DNA from: a virus | Direction: 5' to 3' (one strand) | Virus record (IMG/VR): IMGVR_UViG_3300023181_000382 | Location: 1 to 48,322 of that record | DNA length: 48,322 nucleotides | Shown: positions 1 to 8,597 of the stretch, in pieces | Layout of the letters: every line of letters begins with the position of its first letter | Position numbering within the stretch: position 1 is the stretch's first letter | Translations under genes and position numbers: made by a program | Notes under the pieces: generated by a model | Seen by the model: only the letters and a program-made list of their open reading frames with translations | What the model was told of the DNA's origin: nothing | The model's database searches: none

Positions 1-279
1 ATGACAAAGATAAACAAAAACAAACAAAGCGAAAATGTGCAGATGCATAATGGTGTTGTCATCTTCGATCTGTTGGATAGATTTCTCCCGAAAAGCTATG
101 CATCGGAAGCCGTAAGGCGCCTTTCTCTAAAAGGTCTCGACATCTCAAAAGATGCAGTTCGAAATACGCGCCATGATCGCTACTCTACATTTAAGAACCA
201 AATTCTTGCTGTATTGCTTGAAATGGCGAATGAGGAAAAGGCCGCTATCGAAGCATTAAATTCAACAGTAACCAAATAA
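1..279 (+). CDS. Small basic protein, possibly DNA-binding
   Basis: A 92-residue protein rich in Lys and Arg. After a polar, Asn/Lys-rich first 12 residues the rest reads as alpha-helical. The stretch around residues 35-60 (Ser-Glu-Ala-Val-Arg-Arg, then Ile-Ser-Lys-Asp-Ala-Val-Arg) has the spacing of a helix-turn-helix, but no family is recognised. It lies 12 bases ahead of a LuxR-type regulator and shares its terminator, so a regulatory role is plausible by context. The window starts on its ATG, so the promoter is not visible. Confidence 0.6.
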   Translation: MTKINKNKQSENVQMHNGVVIFDLLDRFLPKSYASEAVRRLSLKGLDISKDAVRNTRHDRYSTFKNQILAVLLEMANEEKAAIEALNSTVTK

Positions 280-291
280 ATTTTTCAATCC

Positions 292-849
292 ATGACACCT
301 ACAAAAATTTATCAGGGAATGCTAAACAACAACGCCGAATTTTTTAAGGATGGCGATGAATTGATGGTAATATCTAACGGCTCGATCAAACCGTTTGAAC
401 AAATATCTTTTCCGCATTATCAATTATTCATCGAGGAAATAAATGCTAATCCCGAGCTGAAAAAAGAACTTCAAAAGATGCATCCGGATTCAGAGTTTAA
501 AAGAGTGAAGCAATTGGCTAATTGCAGATTCGGAGGTATTGATTACGATGCCGATATTAAAGACAACAAATTATCCCGGGGCGACTACTGGGATTGCCCG
601 TTACGTGGTTTCTGTTCCGGAGAAGGTATTGTTTGCAGCCATGTTAAGTACAATGGCAGCATCTTATCTAAGCGCCATATTGACCTCGTGAAATTGCTTG
701 TCACAAATGCCACAAATCAAACCATCGCTTTAACGCTTTCGATTCCCGAAGGAACTATGCATTTGCTTAAAAAAGAGTTGTACGCCATTTTTAACGTGCA
801 AACAAAACAAGAGCTCGCGCTGAAAGCGCAGCACATCAATCTGATATAG
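292..849 (+). CDS. Transcriptional regulator, LuxR-type HTH with Cys-rich centre
   Basis: A 185-residue protein in two parts. The middle has four cysteines (C78, C102, C108, C115) that could bind a metal or Fe-S cluster. The C-terminus, about residues 125-180, reads as a LuxR/GerE-type helix-turn-helix: Leu-Ser-Lys-Arg-His opening, a TNQTIALTLSI recognition region and a closing helix ending KQELALKA. Similar Cys-HTH proteins recur in Bacteroidetes phages and prophages. It is the last gene before a strong terminator. Targets and ligand are unknown. The HTH assignment is from sequence pattern; metal binding is inferred. Confidence 0.6.
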   Translation: MTPTKIYQGMLNNNAEFFKDGDELMVISNGSIKPFEQISFPHYQLFIEEINANPELKKELQKMHPDSEFKRVKQLANCRFGGIDYDADIKDNKLSRGDYWDCPLRGFCSGEGIVCSHVKYNGSILSKRHIDLVKLLVTNATNQTIALTLSIPEGTMHLLKKELYAIFNVQTKQELALKAQHINLI

Positions 850-931
850 CTGGAGTACATCTATATATAATACCACACGTTCTTACCTATTTTTTTCAAG
901 AAGCTATTGATTAGAGCTTTTAAAACCAGAG

Positions 932-958
932 CCGCTCCCACGACGGGAGCGGTTTTTT
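932..958 (+). terminator. Rho-independent terminator after the first operon
   Basis: Perfect 8-bp stem CCGCTCCC / GGGAGCGG around a 5-nt loop, followed by six T. It closes the two-gene unit at 1-849 and separates it from the replication block. Confidence 0.9.
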
Positions 959-970
959 AAACAAACAATT

Positions 971-1171
971 ATGAACAACAACGAAAACACAGAAAAATCT
1001 AAGAATACCGGAACGTTTAAGTTTAACGACGGAACCGAAAAACCGGCATCGCAGATAAATAAAAAAACGACCGTCATTTCCCATTATCAAGCGGGTGAAA
1101 TTGGCGAAGTCAAAGGGTTTAATCATTCAAAAATCAAAGAAGCTTGGGAAAACACGGGGCGTATTAAATAA
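971..1171 (+). CDS. Small polar hypothetical protein
   Basis: A 66-residue, very polar Asn/Lys/Glu-rich protein without Cys or membrane segments. No family recognised. It starts 12 bases after the terminator T-tract and precedes the primase gene by 43 bases, so it may be the first gene of the replication transcript. The Asn-Asn-Asn-Glu-Asn start suggests a disordered N-terminus. Confidence 0.55.
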   Translation: MNNNENTEKSKNTGTFKFNDGTEKPASQINKKTTVISHYQAGEIGEVKGFNHSKIKEAWENTGRIK

Positions 1172-1214
1172 CCAATAACAAACAGCAATAAAAATTTAGA
1201 CCCCGTAAAATTTT

Positions 1215-4200
1215 ATGTACAAGAGAGAATCAATAGAGCGCGTACTCGAAGTAGATCTTATAGAAATACTCGAAAAGTTAATTCCAGACCTAAAAAAGGC
1301 AGGTTCGAACTGGAAAGCGCTGTCACCATTTGGTGAAGAACGAACACCATCATTTGTTGCTTCCAAGGCAAAGCAGATCTGGAAAGATAATAGTTCTGGA
1401 ATCGGGGGCGTTGGGCCGGTCAATTTCGTGATGAAACACGAAAATCGAAGTTGGATCGAAGCCGTCGTCCGAGTTGCAGAACTCGCAAATATTACGCTTG
1501 AAAAGGTCGAAATGTCTGAGGAAGAACTTGACCGGTTAAAACTTTTGGATTATTACAAATCGATGCTCACATGGGCAAATACTAAGTTCTTACAACATTT
1601 TGACAAGTTACCTAAAACGCATTGGGCAAAGAAAAATCTTTCAGATCGTAATTATTCCGATGAAACCATTCAACAATTTTCCATTGGCTACGCGGATCCA
1701 AAATCGGATATCACAGCTCAGGTAAAAGAAACAGGAAAGCTTTCAGAAGCGATTACAATTGGTTTAGTGAAAAAGGAAAATGAAGGATCCGGAACGTATG
1801 ATTTCTATAATGACCGGTTGATGTTCCCGATTCACGATCCACAGGGCAGAATCGTATCATTTGGCGGCCGCGCGTCGAATGAGGCAGTCGAAAAGAAAAA
1901 GACTACTGCTAAATATTTGAACGGCCCGGATACGCCGCTTTATGCGAAGGAAAAAGTTTTATATGGTGTTTATCAGGCGCGAATGGCGATCATCAAAAAC
2001 AACCTGGTTTATTTAACTGAAGGCTACACAGATGTAATCGGGTTCCACGATAAGGAAGTAAATAACACAGTTGGATCCTGCGGAACGGCTTTGACTCTTG
2101 AACATTTGAAGTTGCTGAAAAAATTATGCAATCACATAGTAATTGTCAGGGACGGCGATGCAGCCGGTTTAAAAGCGGCAAATAGAGACATTGATCTTGC
2201 ATTGGGTTTCGGTTTTAAAGTATCGATTGTCGAATTAAAGAACGGAGACGATCCCGATACGCTTTCAAAAGCGCAGGGCGAAAAGCTTTATGCTTATTTG
2301 AAAGACAATACGCAGGACGCGTTGACTTGGAAGGCTACAAAATTAAGAAATGAAAGCAACGATCCGCATGCAGTTTCGGCAGCGGTAACGGTGATCGCTG
2401 AAACTCTGATCAAGATCAAAAATTCGGTATTAAGAAAAGAATACGTTAAAGAATGCGCTAAAAAACTAAAGGTAACCGCGAAAGAAGTTAACGAGCAAAT
2501 CGATCAGCTCGAGGCTTTTGAAACGACAAAGCGTAAAAGTGACAAATCACGTTACGACCAGGAGAAAGCGGAATTAATGAGTGTCGGATTTCCTGAAGAC
2601 GGCGATATGGTACAATACAAAAAGGACGGATACGTCATTTCTGAAGAGCAAAAATGCACATTCTTTCGCGGCGCCGGCGATACCTTTTTTAAAGGCACAA
2701 ATTTCATCGCGCAGCCATTATATATGATAAAATCAGGAAAGGGTGATGGGAAAAGGCTGATTGAATTTATCAATGATATCGGCGAGAAAGGGATTATAGA
2801 GTTGCACAACAAAGAGATCAACGGATTCACTTTGTTCCAGGATAAAATTGTCGATGGTTATAATTACACGTTTACGCCGGCCGCGTCCGCGTTTCATTTC
2901 AAACAATTTAAAAATAAGCTTTTGTACAACTTCAAACCAGCATGGGAACTTACGACGCTAGGACAGCAGCCCGAAGGCTTCTTTGCATTCGGAAATGGCG
3001 TTGTCATGGATGGCCAGTTCTTTGAAGTCGATCCCTATGGCATTATCGAAGTGAATATAGAAGCTGACGAAGAAAATAAAAAGCCGGAACGCAAAGAGTT
3101 TTTCTATTCTCCGGCATTTTCGAAATACCATACCGAATCCCGATCGGATGATGATTCACATGAAGGAGTACGAAATTTTGCTTATAAAGAATCCCCAATC
3201 AATTTTAATCAGTGGATGTCAATTTACCATGCAATTTACGGAGAAAAATCAATGGTCGGAATCGCGTTCGCAGTGTCAGCGCTATTCAGAGATATTATTT
3301 TAAATCAATTTTCTTCGTTTCCACACTTTTTTTTAAGTGGCCAGAAGCAGTCCGGAAAAACATCTTTCGCAGAATCGCTTACCTATTTGTTTACTCCTAA
3401 CCAGAAATCGTTCGATTTAAATACAGGTTCCATGGTCGGCTTCTTCCGGAGGTCATCGAAGATCAGAAATATTGTGGTGGGTTTTGAAGAGTTTAACGAT
3501 AATATCCATGAAGTAAAAAAGCAAACCCTGAAAGCTGCGTTTGACGATCGTGGACGTGAGACCGGGATGGCCACTGGCGGCAAAGAAACAAACCTTACAA
3601 AAATTAATTGCGCTTGTATTCTGTTGTCACAATACTTGTCTTCGTGGGATGATAACTCGCTAACGTCAAGATCAATTGTTTCGCATTTTGTTGAGCGTAA
3701 CTATACAGCCGATGAAAAGATTGCCTACTCGAAGCTGAAGGCATACGAAAAGAAAGGAATGACATCAATGCTTTTGGAAATTCTGAAGTATCGACCTTTA
3801 ATTCAAAGTGAACTTACTGTAGTGATCGAGGAATTAAACCGCGAATTGATTCACGATATCAAAGAAGAATACATGGAACGTATGCTCGAGAACTTTGTTA
3901 CGATCATGGCGCCGGTGAAAATCCTGTTTAACAAATTTGTTTTTCCATTTGAGTGGAAAGTTTTCTACAACCATTGCAAAGATTCGATTATTGAAATTTC
4001 AAGTATGATTTCTGAGACTGAAGGAACTGCAACATTTTGGCGAGCGCTTGAGTCGCTTCTTGATCAAAAACCGGCAAAGATACATGTGGGTGAAGATTTT
4101 TTAATCGAGCCGAAATCAATTTTTAAATACAATCATTCGAAGGATCCTGATAAGGTACAAGAATACATCAATAACAATGGTGACGAAATTCTCTTTCTAC

Positions 4201-4487
4201 GCTTAGGTAAAGTTCACCAGGATTATGTCAATGAAGTTTCACGGAGAAAAAATGAGGATCCAATTAATGAAGCGACTCTACGCGGATACTTCAAGTCAAA
4301 ACCATATTACATTGGTCCTGTCCGGGCGATGAATTTTACAACAGGTTCTGGATCCTGTTACGCATTTAATTATACGATGATGGTTAGAATGGGCGTGGTC
4401 AATTTAACGCGTATTCGTCCTGTCAAAAACTCTGAAGTGCCAACTGGGCCATTACCATGGGAAGAAGGCGAAGATGATGCAGCATGA
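1215..4487 (+). CDS. Primase-helicase fusion (DnaG-type primase plus P-loop NTPase)
   Basis: A 1090-residue replication protein. Residues 1-95 align by eye with the DnaG CHC2 zinc domain (SPFGEERTPSF where DnaG has CPFHxEKTPSF), but all zinc-binding Cys and His are gone. Residues 195-350 are the primase core with TOPRIM: TEGYTDV with E269, RDGDAAG with D313 and D315, and DDPDT near 345-349. The C-terminal half carries a Walker A, GQKQSGKT at 709-716, and a Walker B-like strand ending GFEEF at 756-760, as in superfamily 3 / primase-linked helicase domains. It should synthesise primers and unwind phage DNA. No polymerase follows, so host Pol III presumably extends. Its stop overlaps the next start (ATGA). 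Confidence 0.9.
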   Translation: MYKRESIERVLEVDLIEILEKLIPDLKKAGSNWKALSPFGEERTPSFVASKAKQIWKDNSSGIGGVGPVNFVMKHENRSWIEAVVRVAELANITLEKVEMSEEELDRLKLLDYYKSMLTWANTKFLQHFDKLPKTHWAKKNLSDRNYSDETIQQFSIGYADPKSDITAQVKETGKLSEAITIGLVKKENEGSGTYDFYNDRLMFPIHDPQGRIVSFGGRASNEAVEKKKTTAKYLNGPDTPLYAKEKVLYGVYQARMAIIKNNLVYLTEGYTDVIGFHDKEVNNTVGSCGTALTLEHLKLLKKLCNHIVIVRDGDAAGLKAANRDIDLALGFGFKVSIVELKNGDDPDTLSKAQGEKLYAYLKDNTQDALTWKATKLRNESNDPHAVSAAVTVIAETLIKIKNSVLRKEYVKECAKKLKVTAKEVNEQIDQLEAFETTKRKSDKSRYDQEKAELMSVGFPEDGDMVQYKKDGYVISEEQKCTFFRGAGDTFFKGTNFIAQPLYMIKSGKGDGKRLIEFINDIGEKGIIELHNKEINGFTLFQDKIVDGYNYTFTPAASAFHFKQFKNKLLYNFKPAWELTTLGQQPEGFFAFGNGVVMDGQFFEVDPYGIIEVNIEADEENKKPERKEFFYSPAFSKYHTESRSDDDSHEGVRNFAYKESPINFNQWMSIYHAIYGEKSMVGIAFAVSALFRDIILNQFSSFPHFFLSGQKQSGKTSFAESLTYLFTPNQKSFDLNTGSMVGFFRRSSKIRNIVVGFEEFNDNIHEVKKQTLKAAFDDRGRETGMATGGKETNLTKINCACILLSQYLSSWDDNSLTSRSIVSHFVERNYTADEKIAYSKLKAYEKKGMTSMLLEILKYRPLIQSELTVVIEELNRELIHDIKEEYMERMLENFVTIMAPVKILFNKFVFPFEWKVFYNHCKDSIIEISSMISETEGTATFWRALESLLDQKPAKIHVGEDFLIEPKSIFKYNHSKDPDKVQEYINNNGDEILFLRLGKVHQDYVNEVSRRKNEDPINEATLRGYFKSKPYYIGPVRAMNFTTGSGSCYAFNYTMMVRMGVVNLTRIRPVKNSEVPTGPLPWEEGEDDAA

Positions 4488-4666
4488 TGTATAACCAAGT
4501 TGAAATATTACAAATTTTGAATAGCTGTAAAACGGTCGATGAAGTAATGGCCGTAATTGAAGCGCTTGTGGAACGATCACACAAGTATGGTGAAATGTAT
4601 GACTTGTATTTTTTACAATATTTCTCTTTAACCAAAATCGATGAACTGTTATTATGGAAAAATTAG
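4484..4666 (+). CDS. Small helical hypothetical protein
   Basis: A 60-residue, mostly helical protein starting inside the primase stop codon (ATGATG, so residue 1 or 2 may be the true start). Its end overlaps the next gene by 13 bases. This coupling suggests co-translation with the primase. No domain recognised. Confidence 0.55.
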   Translation: MMYNQVEILQILNSCKTVDEVMAVIEALVERSHKYGEMYDLYFLQYFSLTKIDELLLWKN

Positions 4667-5121
4667 TGTACCTCAGACCAGCGAAAAAAGAAGATCTTTT
4701 TGACGACCAGGAATTGAAAGACAACGCAATTTTTTTCGAAAGGTCGAAGATCTCCGGAAACTTTTGCGGACCGCACGAGATTTGCCAGTCAAATTACATT
4801 GGCGAAATCATCACAAAGCTTTACATGGCCACTCCGATGATTTATGTTCTTACTCATGAGCCTGGCATTGATACGATTACTTTCTTTTTGAATTTACGGA
4901 CCGCCGTAGCTGAAGATTTTACTTTACCGCACAGTAAATTAAAATTGAATACTAGCTACTGGTTCCAGCATGAGAAAGAATTTATGGGGCCTTTTAAGCC
5001 TTATGAGGCAATGGACAAACATGAATTCCACCGAAATATAAAAGCCGGAAACATTTTCATTCTTACGCGATCTGAGAACCAACAATTCATTCCAATCAAC
5101 CCGGTTCGTCATGCAAGCTAA
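4654..5121 (+). CDS. Hypothetical protein in replication block
   Basis: A 155-residue soluble protein with mixed alpha/beta character, one FCGPHEIC motif near residues 38-45 and many aromatic residues. It overlaps both neighbours (13 and 11 bases), which argues for a real, translationally coupled gene. I do not recognise a family. Context suggests an accessory replication or early host-takeover role, which is inference only. Confidence 0.6.
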   Translation: MEKLVYLRPAKKEDLFDDQELKDNAIFFERSKISGNFCGPHEICQSNYIGEIITKLYMATPMIYVLTHEPGIDTITFFLNLRTAVAEDFTLPHSKLKLNTSYWFQHEKEFMGPFKPYEAMDKHEFHRNIKAGNIFILTRSENQQFIPINPVRHAS

Positions 5122-5398
5122 AAAAGTGACCTGGAGAAAATACTACTTGCAGAAACGGCTCGTAGGAATTGTAAATGTGGTTTCCACGAAGCGCACCATC
5201 TACGTGCTCGTTGAAGAAAACACACTCACAAAGCTTCAGGTAAAACATATCGAGGCGCTGCGCCAGGAATATGATTATGTGCTGCAGTTTGAAATGCCAT
5301 TGATAAAAGAAGTGCCGGCACTTCCAAAACCTAAAAATACAACGCGAAAGGCACCGCCTAAAAAATTGCCAAAACAACTCAATTTATTTAACCCTTAA
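5111..5398 (+). CDS. Small protein with C-terminal sliding-clamp-binding-like motif
   Basis: A 95-residue basic protein. Residues 1-70 look like a small alpha/beta domain. Residues 71-88 are a Pro/Lys-rich linker leading to QLNLF at 89-93, two residues from the end. QL[S/D]LF-like peptides on flexible tails are the known bacterial beta-clamp-binding motif. The gene sits four genes after a primase-helicase in a phage with no visible polymerase, so it may tether a replication factor to the host clamp, or titrate the clamp. The motif is seen; binding is inferred. Confidence 0.6.
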   Translation: MQAKKVTWRKYYLQKRLVGIVNVVSTKRTIYVLVEENTLTKLQVKHIEALRQEYDYVLQFEMPLIKEVPALPKPKNTTRKAPPKKLPKQLNLFNP

Positions 5399-5408
5399 AT
5401 TTTTTACC

Positions 5409-5774
5409 ATGACAAATTTAAAAGGAATTCCAACCAACATTTTGCCAAATCAGATCTTCCTTCAGGAAGAAGACGGCATCAAATTCAAAAGAATTTTACC
5501 GTTCGGCTTTCATCCGAGCGACTTCGATCAGGTCAACAACCTGATTGAAATTGAGAATATTTCCACCGGAGAAAAAACATGGCTGCCGGTCGTTAGAATT
5601 TTCAACCGGGAATTAAAAATCGGATCTGAATATGTCGTGCCGATAGGTGGCGATAAAGGTTACAAGCTTCGATTGAAAAGCTTTACTGAAGCCATTGAAA
5701 AAAATCGCCGCTACGTCGTGGCTGTCTTCGAGAAAGTCTCTGATCTGGAGAAATTATTTACCTGTTTAAATTAA
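5409..5774 (+). CDS. Hypothetical protein
   Basis: A 121-residue protein with a predicted beta-rich core and a central G-G-D-K-G turn near residue 80. No signal peptide, membrane segment or recognised domain. It lies 10 bases after the previous stop in the early block, with an A/T-rich leader (AAATTTTTTACC) typical of Shine-Dalgarno-less Bacteroidetes starts. Confidence 0.55.
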   Translation: MTNLKGIPTNILPNQIFLQEEDGIKFKRILPFGFHPSDFDQVNNLIEIENISTGEKTWLPVVRIFNRELKIGSEYVVPIGGDKGYKLRLKSFTEAIEKNRRYVVAVFEKVSDLEKLFTCLN

Positions 5775-5779
5775 AATTT

Positions 5780-6163
5780 ATGGACGTTAAAACATACACT
5801 GTCGAGCATGCGCCGACATCGGGGGAAATACGAGTTGAGATTAATTTTGACTACAAGTTTCAATATGGCGAATTACAAATGTCTATGAACGACATGATGA
5901 AAGAAATGGTTGATTTTTGGAGCGGATCTGAATACCGATTGACTGATAATAATGGAAATTATTTTGAAACTTTTTTGAAACAATTGTGCCATGAAGTGAT
6001 GATTTTAGGTGTCGACGATAAAAACGTGACCGGGATAATCAATGAATTTAACAATCGCGAAGGTTGGTGGAAAATTGACGGCAGCGAGGGAATTAAATTA
6101 TTGTCGGTTGAAAATATGTGTTTGCAAACCCAATCAGATTACGAAGTAAAATTAATTTTTTAA
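5780..6163 (+). CDS. Hypothetical protein resembling DUF2528
   Basis: A 127-residue protein beginning with a beta-rich segment (KTYTVEHAPTSGEIRVEI) and containing FWSGSEYRL near residues 46-54. That combination resembles the DUF2528 family of small phage/prophage proteins. Function unknown in the family. It starts 5 bases after the upstream stop. The family call is by eye and moderate. Confidence 0.55.
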   Translation: MDVKTYTVEHAPTSGEIRVEINFDYKFQYGELQMSMNDMMKEMVDFWSGSEYRLTDNNGNYFETFLKQLCHEVMILGVDDKNVTGIINEFNNREGWWKIDGSEGIKLLSVENMCLQTQSDYEVKLIF

Positions 6164-6173
6164 ATCCGTGACG

Positions 6174-6920
6174 ATGGATACCGGCAAAAGAGGCAAAATA
6201 ATTTTTAGCCCTAAAGACTACAAATTTATCCAGGATAATTGGCTTAAAATGACAAACCCCGAACTGGCCGCAGCACTTGGTCTAAAATTGACAAGGCTTC
6301 GCAATGAATTGCATTCAATGGGCTTGAAGCGAATGGAAATGGAATATTGGACCACCGAGCAAATTGAATATTTAAAGCAAAGTTTTGGCGACGTCGGCGA
6401 TGTGGAGCTCGCGGAATTTTTTCAATATACCTGGCCAAAAGGCAAATTATGGACATGTAAGCATATCAGAAAAAAGCGCGTGTATTTAGATCTTCATAGA
6501 ACTCCAGAGCAAATTGCGTCAATTCGCCGGAGGAATTCTGAAACTGGTAGATATGATAATGTGAAGAAACGTTGGGCTACAACCGGATCATACCCGATCG
6601 GGACATTAAGAGTTTGGAAGAAGCAACATGATGAAGGGCTTTTTGTGGTGATTAAAACTGAAAAGGAATATGTTCACTACAACCGGTGGCTTTGGGAACA
6701 AGCGCACGGCGAACTTCGAAGCGATCAGCTTGTAGTTCCAAAAGACGGAGTAAAATTATTCTGTGAATTGACAGATCTGGAAATTATAGATCGAAGTGAG
6801 CATGCTCGAAGAAATGCCATCCGGCGATCTAATATGCCGGAAGATTATAAAGAAAATAGAAAATTAATTAACAAGTTAAAGAAAATTATCCATGACAAAA
6901 ACAGTCGACCAACGGATTAA
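6174..6920 (+). CDS. HTH/Myb-like plus degenerate HNH-type protein
   Basis: A 248-residue protein. Residues 8-50 and about 58-105 are two Myb/homeodomain-like helix-turn-helix repeats (FSPKDYKFIQDNW; WTTEQIEYLKQSF). The C-terminal half follows the phage HNH layout: a VHYNRWLWE first element, a turn with PKDG, and a closing LTDLEIIDRSEHARRN. The second element reads LVVPKDG, not the usual HHKDGN, so catalysis is doubtful. An upstream GTG at 6168 in frame is possible; ATG 6174 is preferred. The last 29 bases overlap the next gene. It is probably a DNA-binding nuclease relative, such as a homing-type endonuclease or a regulator derived from one. Confidence 0.65.
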   Translation: MDTGKRGKIIFSPKDYKFIQDNWLKMTNPELAAALGLKLTRLRNELHSMGLKRMEMEYWTTEQIEYLKQSFGDVGDVELAEFFQYTWPKGKLWTCKHIRKKRVYLDLHRTPEQIASIRRRNSETGRYDNVKKRWATTGSYPIGTLRVWKKQHDEGLFVVIKTEKEYVHYNRWLWEQAHGELRSDQLVVPKDGVKLFCELTDLEIIDRSEHARRNAIRRSNMPEDYKENRKLINKLKKIIHDKNSRPTD

Positions 6921-7476
6921 GGACCTGTACGGGAAGTCAGTTCTTTATCAAAAGAAAATTATCAAAATTAAAACACACAGAATATTTCCTTCCGGTGCAG
7001 TTTCAATTATAGCTGATCCGGATAACATTAGTCTGGAAAAACATTTGGTTGAAACTTTCTTCAGTAATATTTCACTCGAAATTCCGGAAAAAATCCCTGG
7101 ACTTAATCCGAAAGATTTTGACGATGATCACGATATCAACCCACCAAAAAAGCAATTTCCAGAAATCACTGATAAGCAACTTAAAAAAAACGAATCCATG
7201 ACAACAGCAAACTCAACTTCAGAAGAACCTACAGAAACTCAAGAAAACGGCAAAAATTTGCCCGCTACAGGAACATTAGGTGATTTAGTAGGTTATCAGC
7301 CGTCAGCTGAAAGTATCGCAATCAAAAACGCTTTATCAGACATGCTTACCAAAGTCTCTCAGAGCGACAAGTATATTCCCCAAGCGAAAGCCATTTGCGA
7401 CATATCGAACACAATGATCAACATGCAAAAAAATGAAATTGCGATCGTCCAGTTGATGTCGCGCAAAAAAGGATAG
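6892..7476 (+). CDS. Hypothetical protein with disordered centre
   Basis: A 194-residue protein: a basic N-terminal 60 residues, an acidic and Thr/Glu-rich disordered middle (about 75-125), and a helical C-terminus rich in Met and Ile. It starts 29 bases inside the HNH-like gene and ends 3 bases before the next start. An internal ATG at 7198 could initiate a shorter product of about 92 residues. The C-terminal part recalls small phage proteins that precede replication genes, but no family is assigned. Confidence 0.55.
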   Translation: MTKTVDQRIKDLYGKSVLYQKKIIKIKTHRIFPSGAVSIIADPDNISLEKHLVETFFSNISLEIPEKIPGLNPKDFDDDHDINPPKKQFPEITDKQLKKNESMTTANSTSEEPTETQENGKNLPATGTLGDLVGYQPSAESIAIKNALSDMLTKVSQSDKYIPQAKAICDISNTMINMQKNEIAIVQLMSRKKG

Positions 7477-7479
7477 CCG

Positions 7480-7947
7480 ATGCCAACGATCAATCAAACC
7501 AACACAATTGATATTACTCCGGAAAGATTTTTAAACGCCTGTTCCGATAACGAGATTCGAGAACTGGGATTGCTGTTAAACTCAAAGCGGTTTGACAGCA
7601 GCTTTTCCGGAAATTCCGATAATTCCGATCCGATTCCGGAAATTCCGGCACTGAATTCCGGAAATTCCGATAATTCCGATATTCAAAAATTCATCGATAA
7701 ACTTGGAAAGGCCGGACATTACGGAGATTCTGTCGATAGCCGTGCCAGGGAAATTTATCAATGCATCAAAGGGACTTGCTTTGAGCATGATCCCGAAAAT
7801 GTATATAAAATTTTCACGGATATCTACAGACAATTTCCAATTATTCACATGGGCGATATCATAGCCATGCTGCCGTATTTCAATAAGCTCGAAACAGTCA
7901 GATTGAGCATTTTAGTAAAAAGTCCACAAATCAAAAATCAAGAATAA
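7480..7947 (+). CDS. Hypothetical protein with GNSDNSD repeats
   Basis: A 155-residue protein. Residues 44-66 contain two copies of a GNSDNSD peptide encoded by a near-perfect DNA repeat (see 7605-7680), likely a flexible linker. The N-terminal 40 residues and the C-terminal 85 look folded; the C-terminal part has two Cys in a CIKGTCF context. Its stop overlaps the next start (TAATG). No family recognised. Confidence 0.55.
   Translation: MPTINQTNTIDITPERFLNACSDNEIRELGLLLNSKRFDSSFSGNSDNSDPIPEIPALNSGNSDNSDIQKFIDKLGKAGHYGDSVDSRAREIYQCIKGTCFEHDPENVYKIFTDIYRQFPIIHMGDIIAMLPYFNKLETVRLSILVKSPQIKNQE
7605..7680 (+). repeat. 25-bp direct repeat inside a coding gene
   Basis: Positions 7605-7629 and 7656-7680 are identical 25-mers, 51 bases apart, and are themselves made of TTCCG(A/G) units at short spacing. 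Every unit stays in frame, so the array encodes a Ser/Asn/Asp linker. TTCCGGAA palindromes recur within it. Confidence 0.85.
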
Positions 7948-8201
7948 TGGAAGGATTTGAATTAAAAGAAGAGTTTGACGCCTACCTCGATCTTGTAGGT
8001 TATGATCTCGACGCAATGCCGGAAGATCAGCTGCGCGAATTAAAGCGTGCATTTTTCGGAGGCCTCGGTCGCATGCATCGACTGTTTGAGGAAGCCGGCA
8101 AAATCCCGGACGAAAAAGAAGCAGCTAAAGTACTTTTCGATATGGAAGATCAGATCACTATTTTCTGGATGGATGAATCAATTAACGGTTTCGGTATATG
8201 A
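7947..8201 (+). CDS. Small acidic hypothetical protein
   Basis: An 84-residue acidic helical protein with a GGLGRMHRLFEEA segment near 38-50. It starts on the A of the upstream stop (TAATG) and ends 4 bases into the next gene (ATGA type), so it is translated as part of the same chain. No domain recognised. Confidence 0.6.
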   Translation: MEGFELKEEFDAYLDLVGYDLDAMPEDQLRELKRAFFGGLGRMHRLFEEAGKIPDEKEAAKVLFDMEDQITIFWMDESINGFGI

Positions 8202-8578
8202 GAAGAGATCAATTACACATTTGCAAAACTTGCAAAACAGTTCACGAATCTGAAGAAGAGAAACAAAGAATGCCGGATCCATCATGGCCAGAAGCAGAAC
8301 TTCACACTTGTAAAAATTGCGGCTGCGATACCTTTTATTTAAAACTCAGGAAATTTTTCTCGAGGGAAAACGGTATTTCTTTTTCCCAAGTAAAAATTAA
8401 AAAAATCATCAAAAACAAAGCTTACGCCGGCGAATTTATTATGAAAATGAATCGCCATGATCAAGATTATTTTGCCGAAACCACTGTCGGAGGAAAATCT
8501 ATAGCTGACGTGATTGAAAAAACAGAGAATTTCCTGGAGACAAAACTTGGTAAGCGAGAATTTACGATAGTATCATAA
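8198..8578 (+). CDS. Small zinc-ribbon-like protein
   Basis: A 126-residue protein whose N-terminus has two CxxC knuckles: CKTC at 9-12 and CKNC at 38-41 (followed by GC), the spacing of a zinc ribbon. The C-terminal two thirds is basic, with a central KIKKIIKNK patch, then acidic. Zinc ribbons of this size often bind nucleic acid or RNA polymerase, but no target can be named. It overlaps the previous stop by 4 bases. Confidence 0.6.
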   Translation: MRRDQLHICKTCKTVHESEEEKQRMPDPSWPEAELHTCKNCGCDTFYLKLRKFFSRENGISFSQVKIKKIIKNKAYAGEFIMKMNRHDQDYFAETTVGGKSIADVIEKTENFLETKLGKREFTIVS

Positions 8579-8597
8579 CCAATTTAAACCCACAAAT

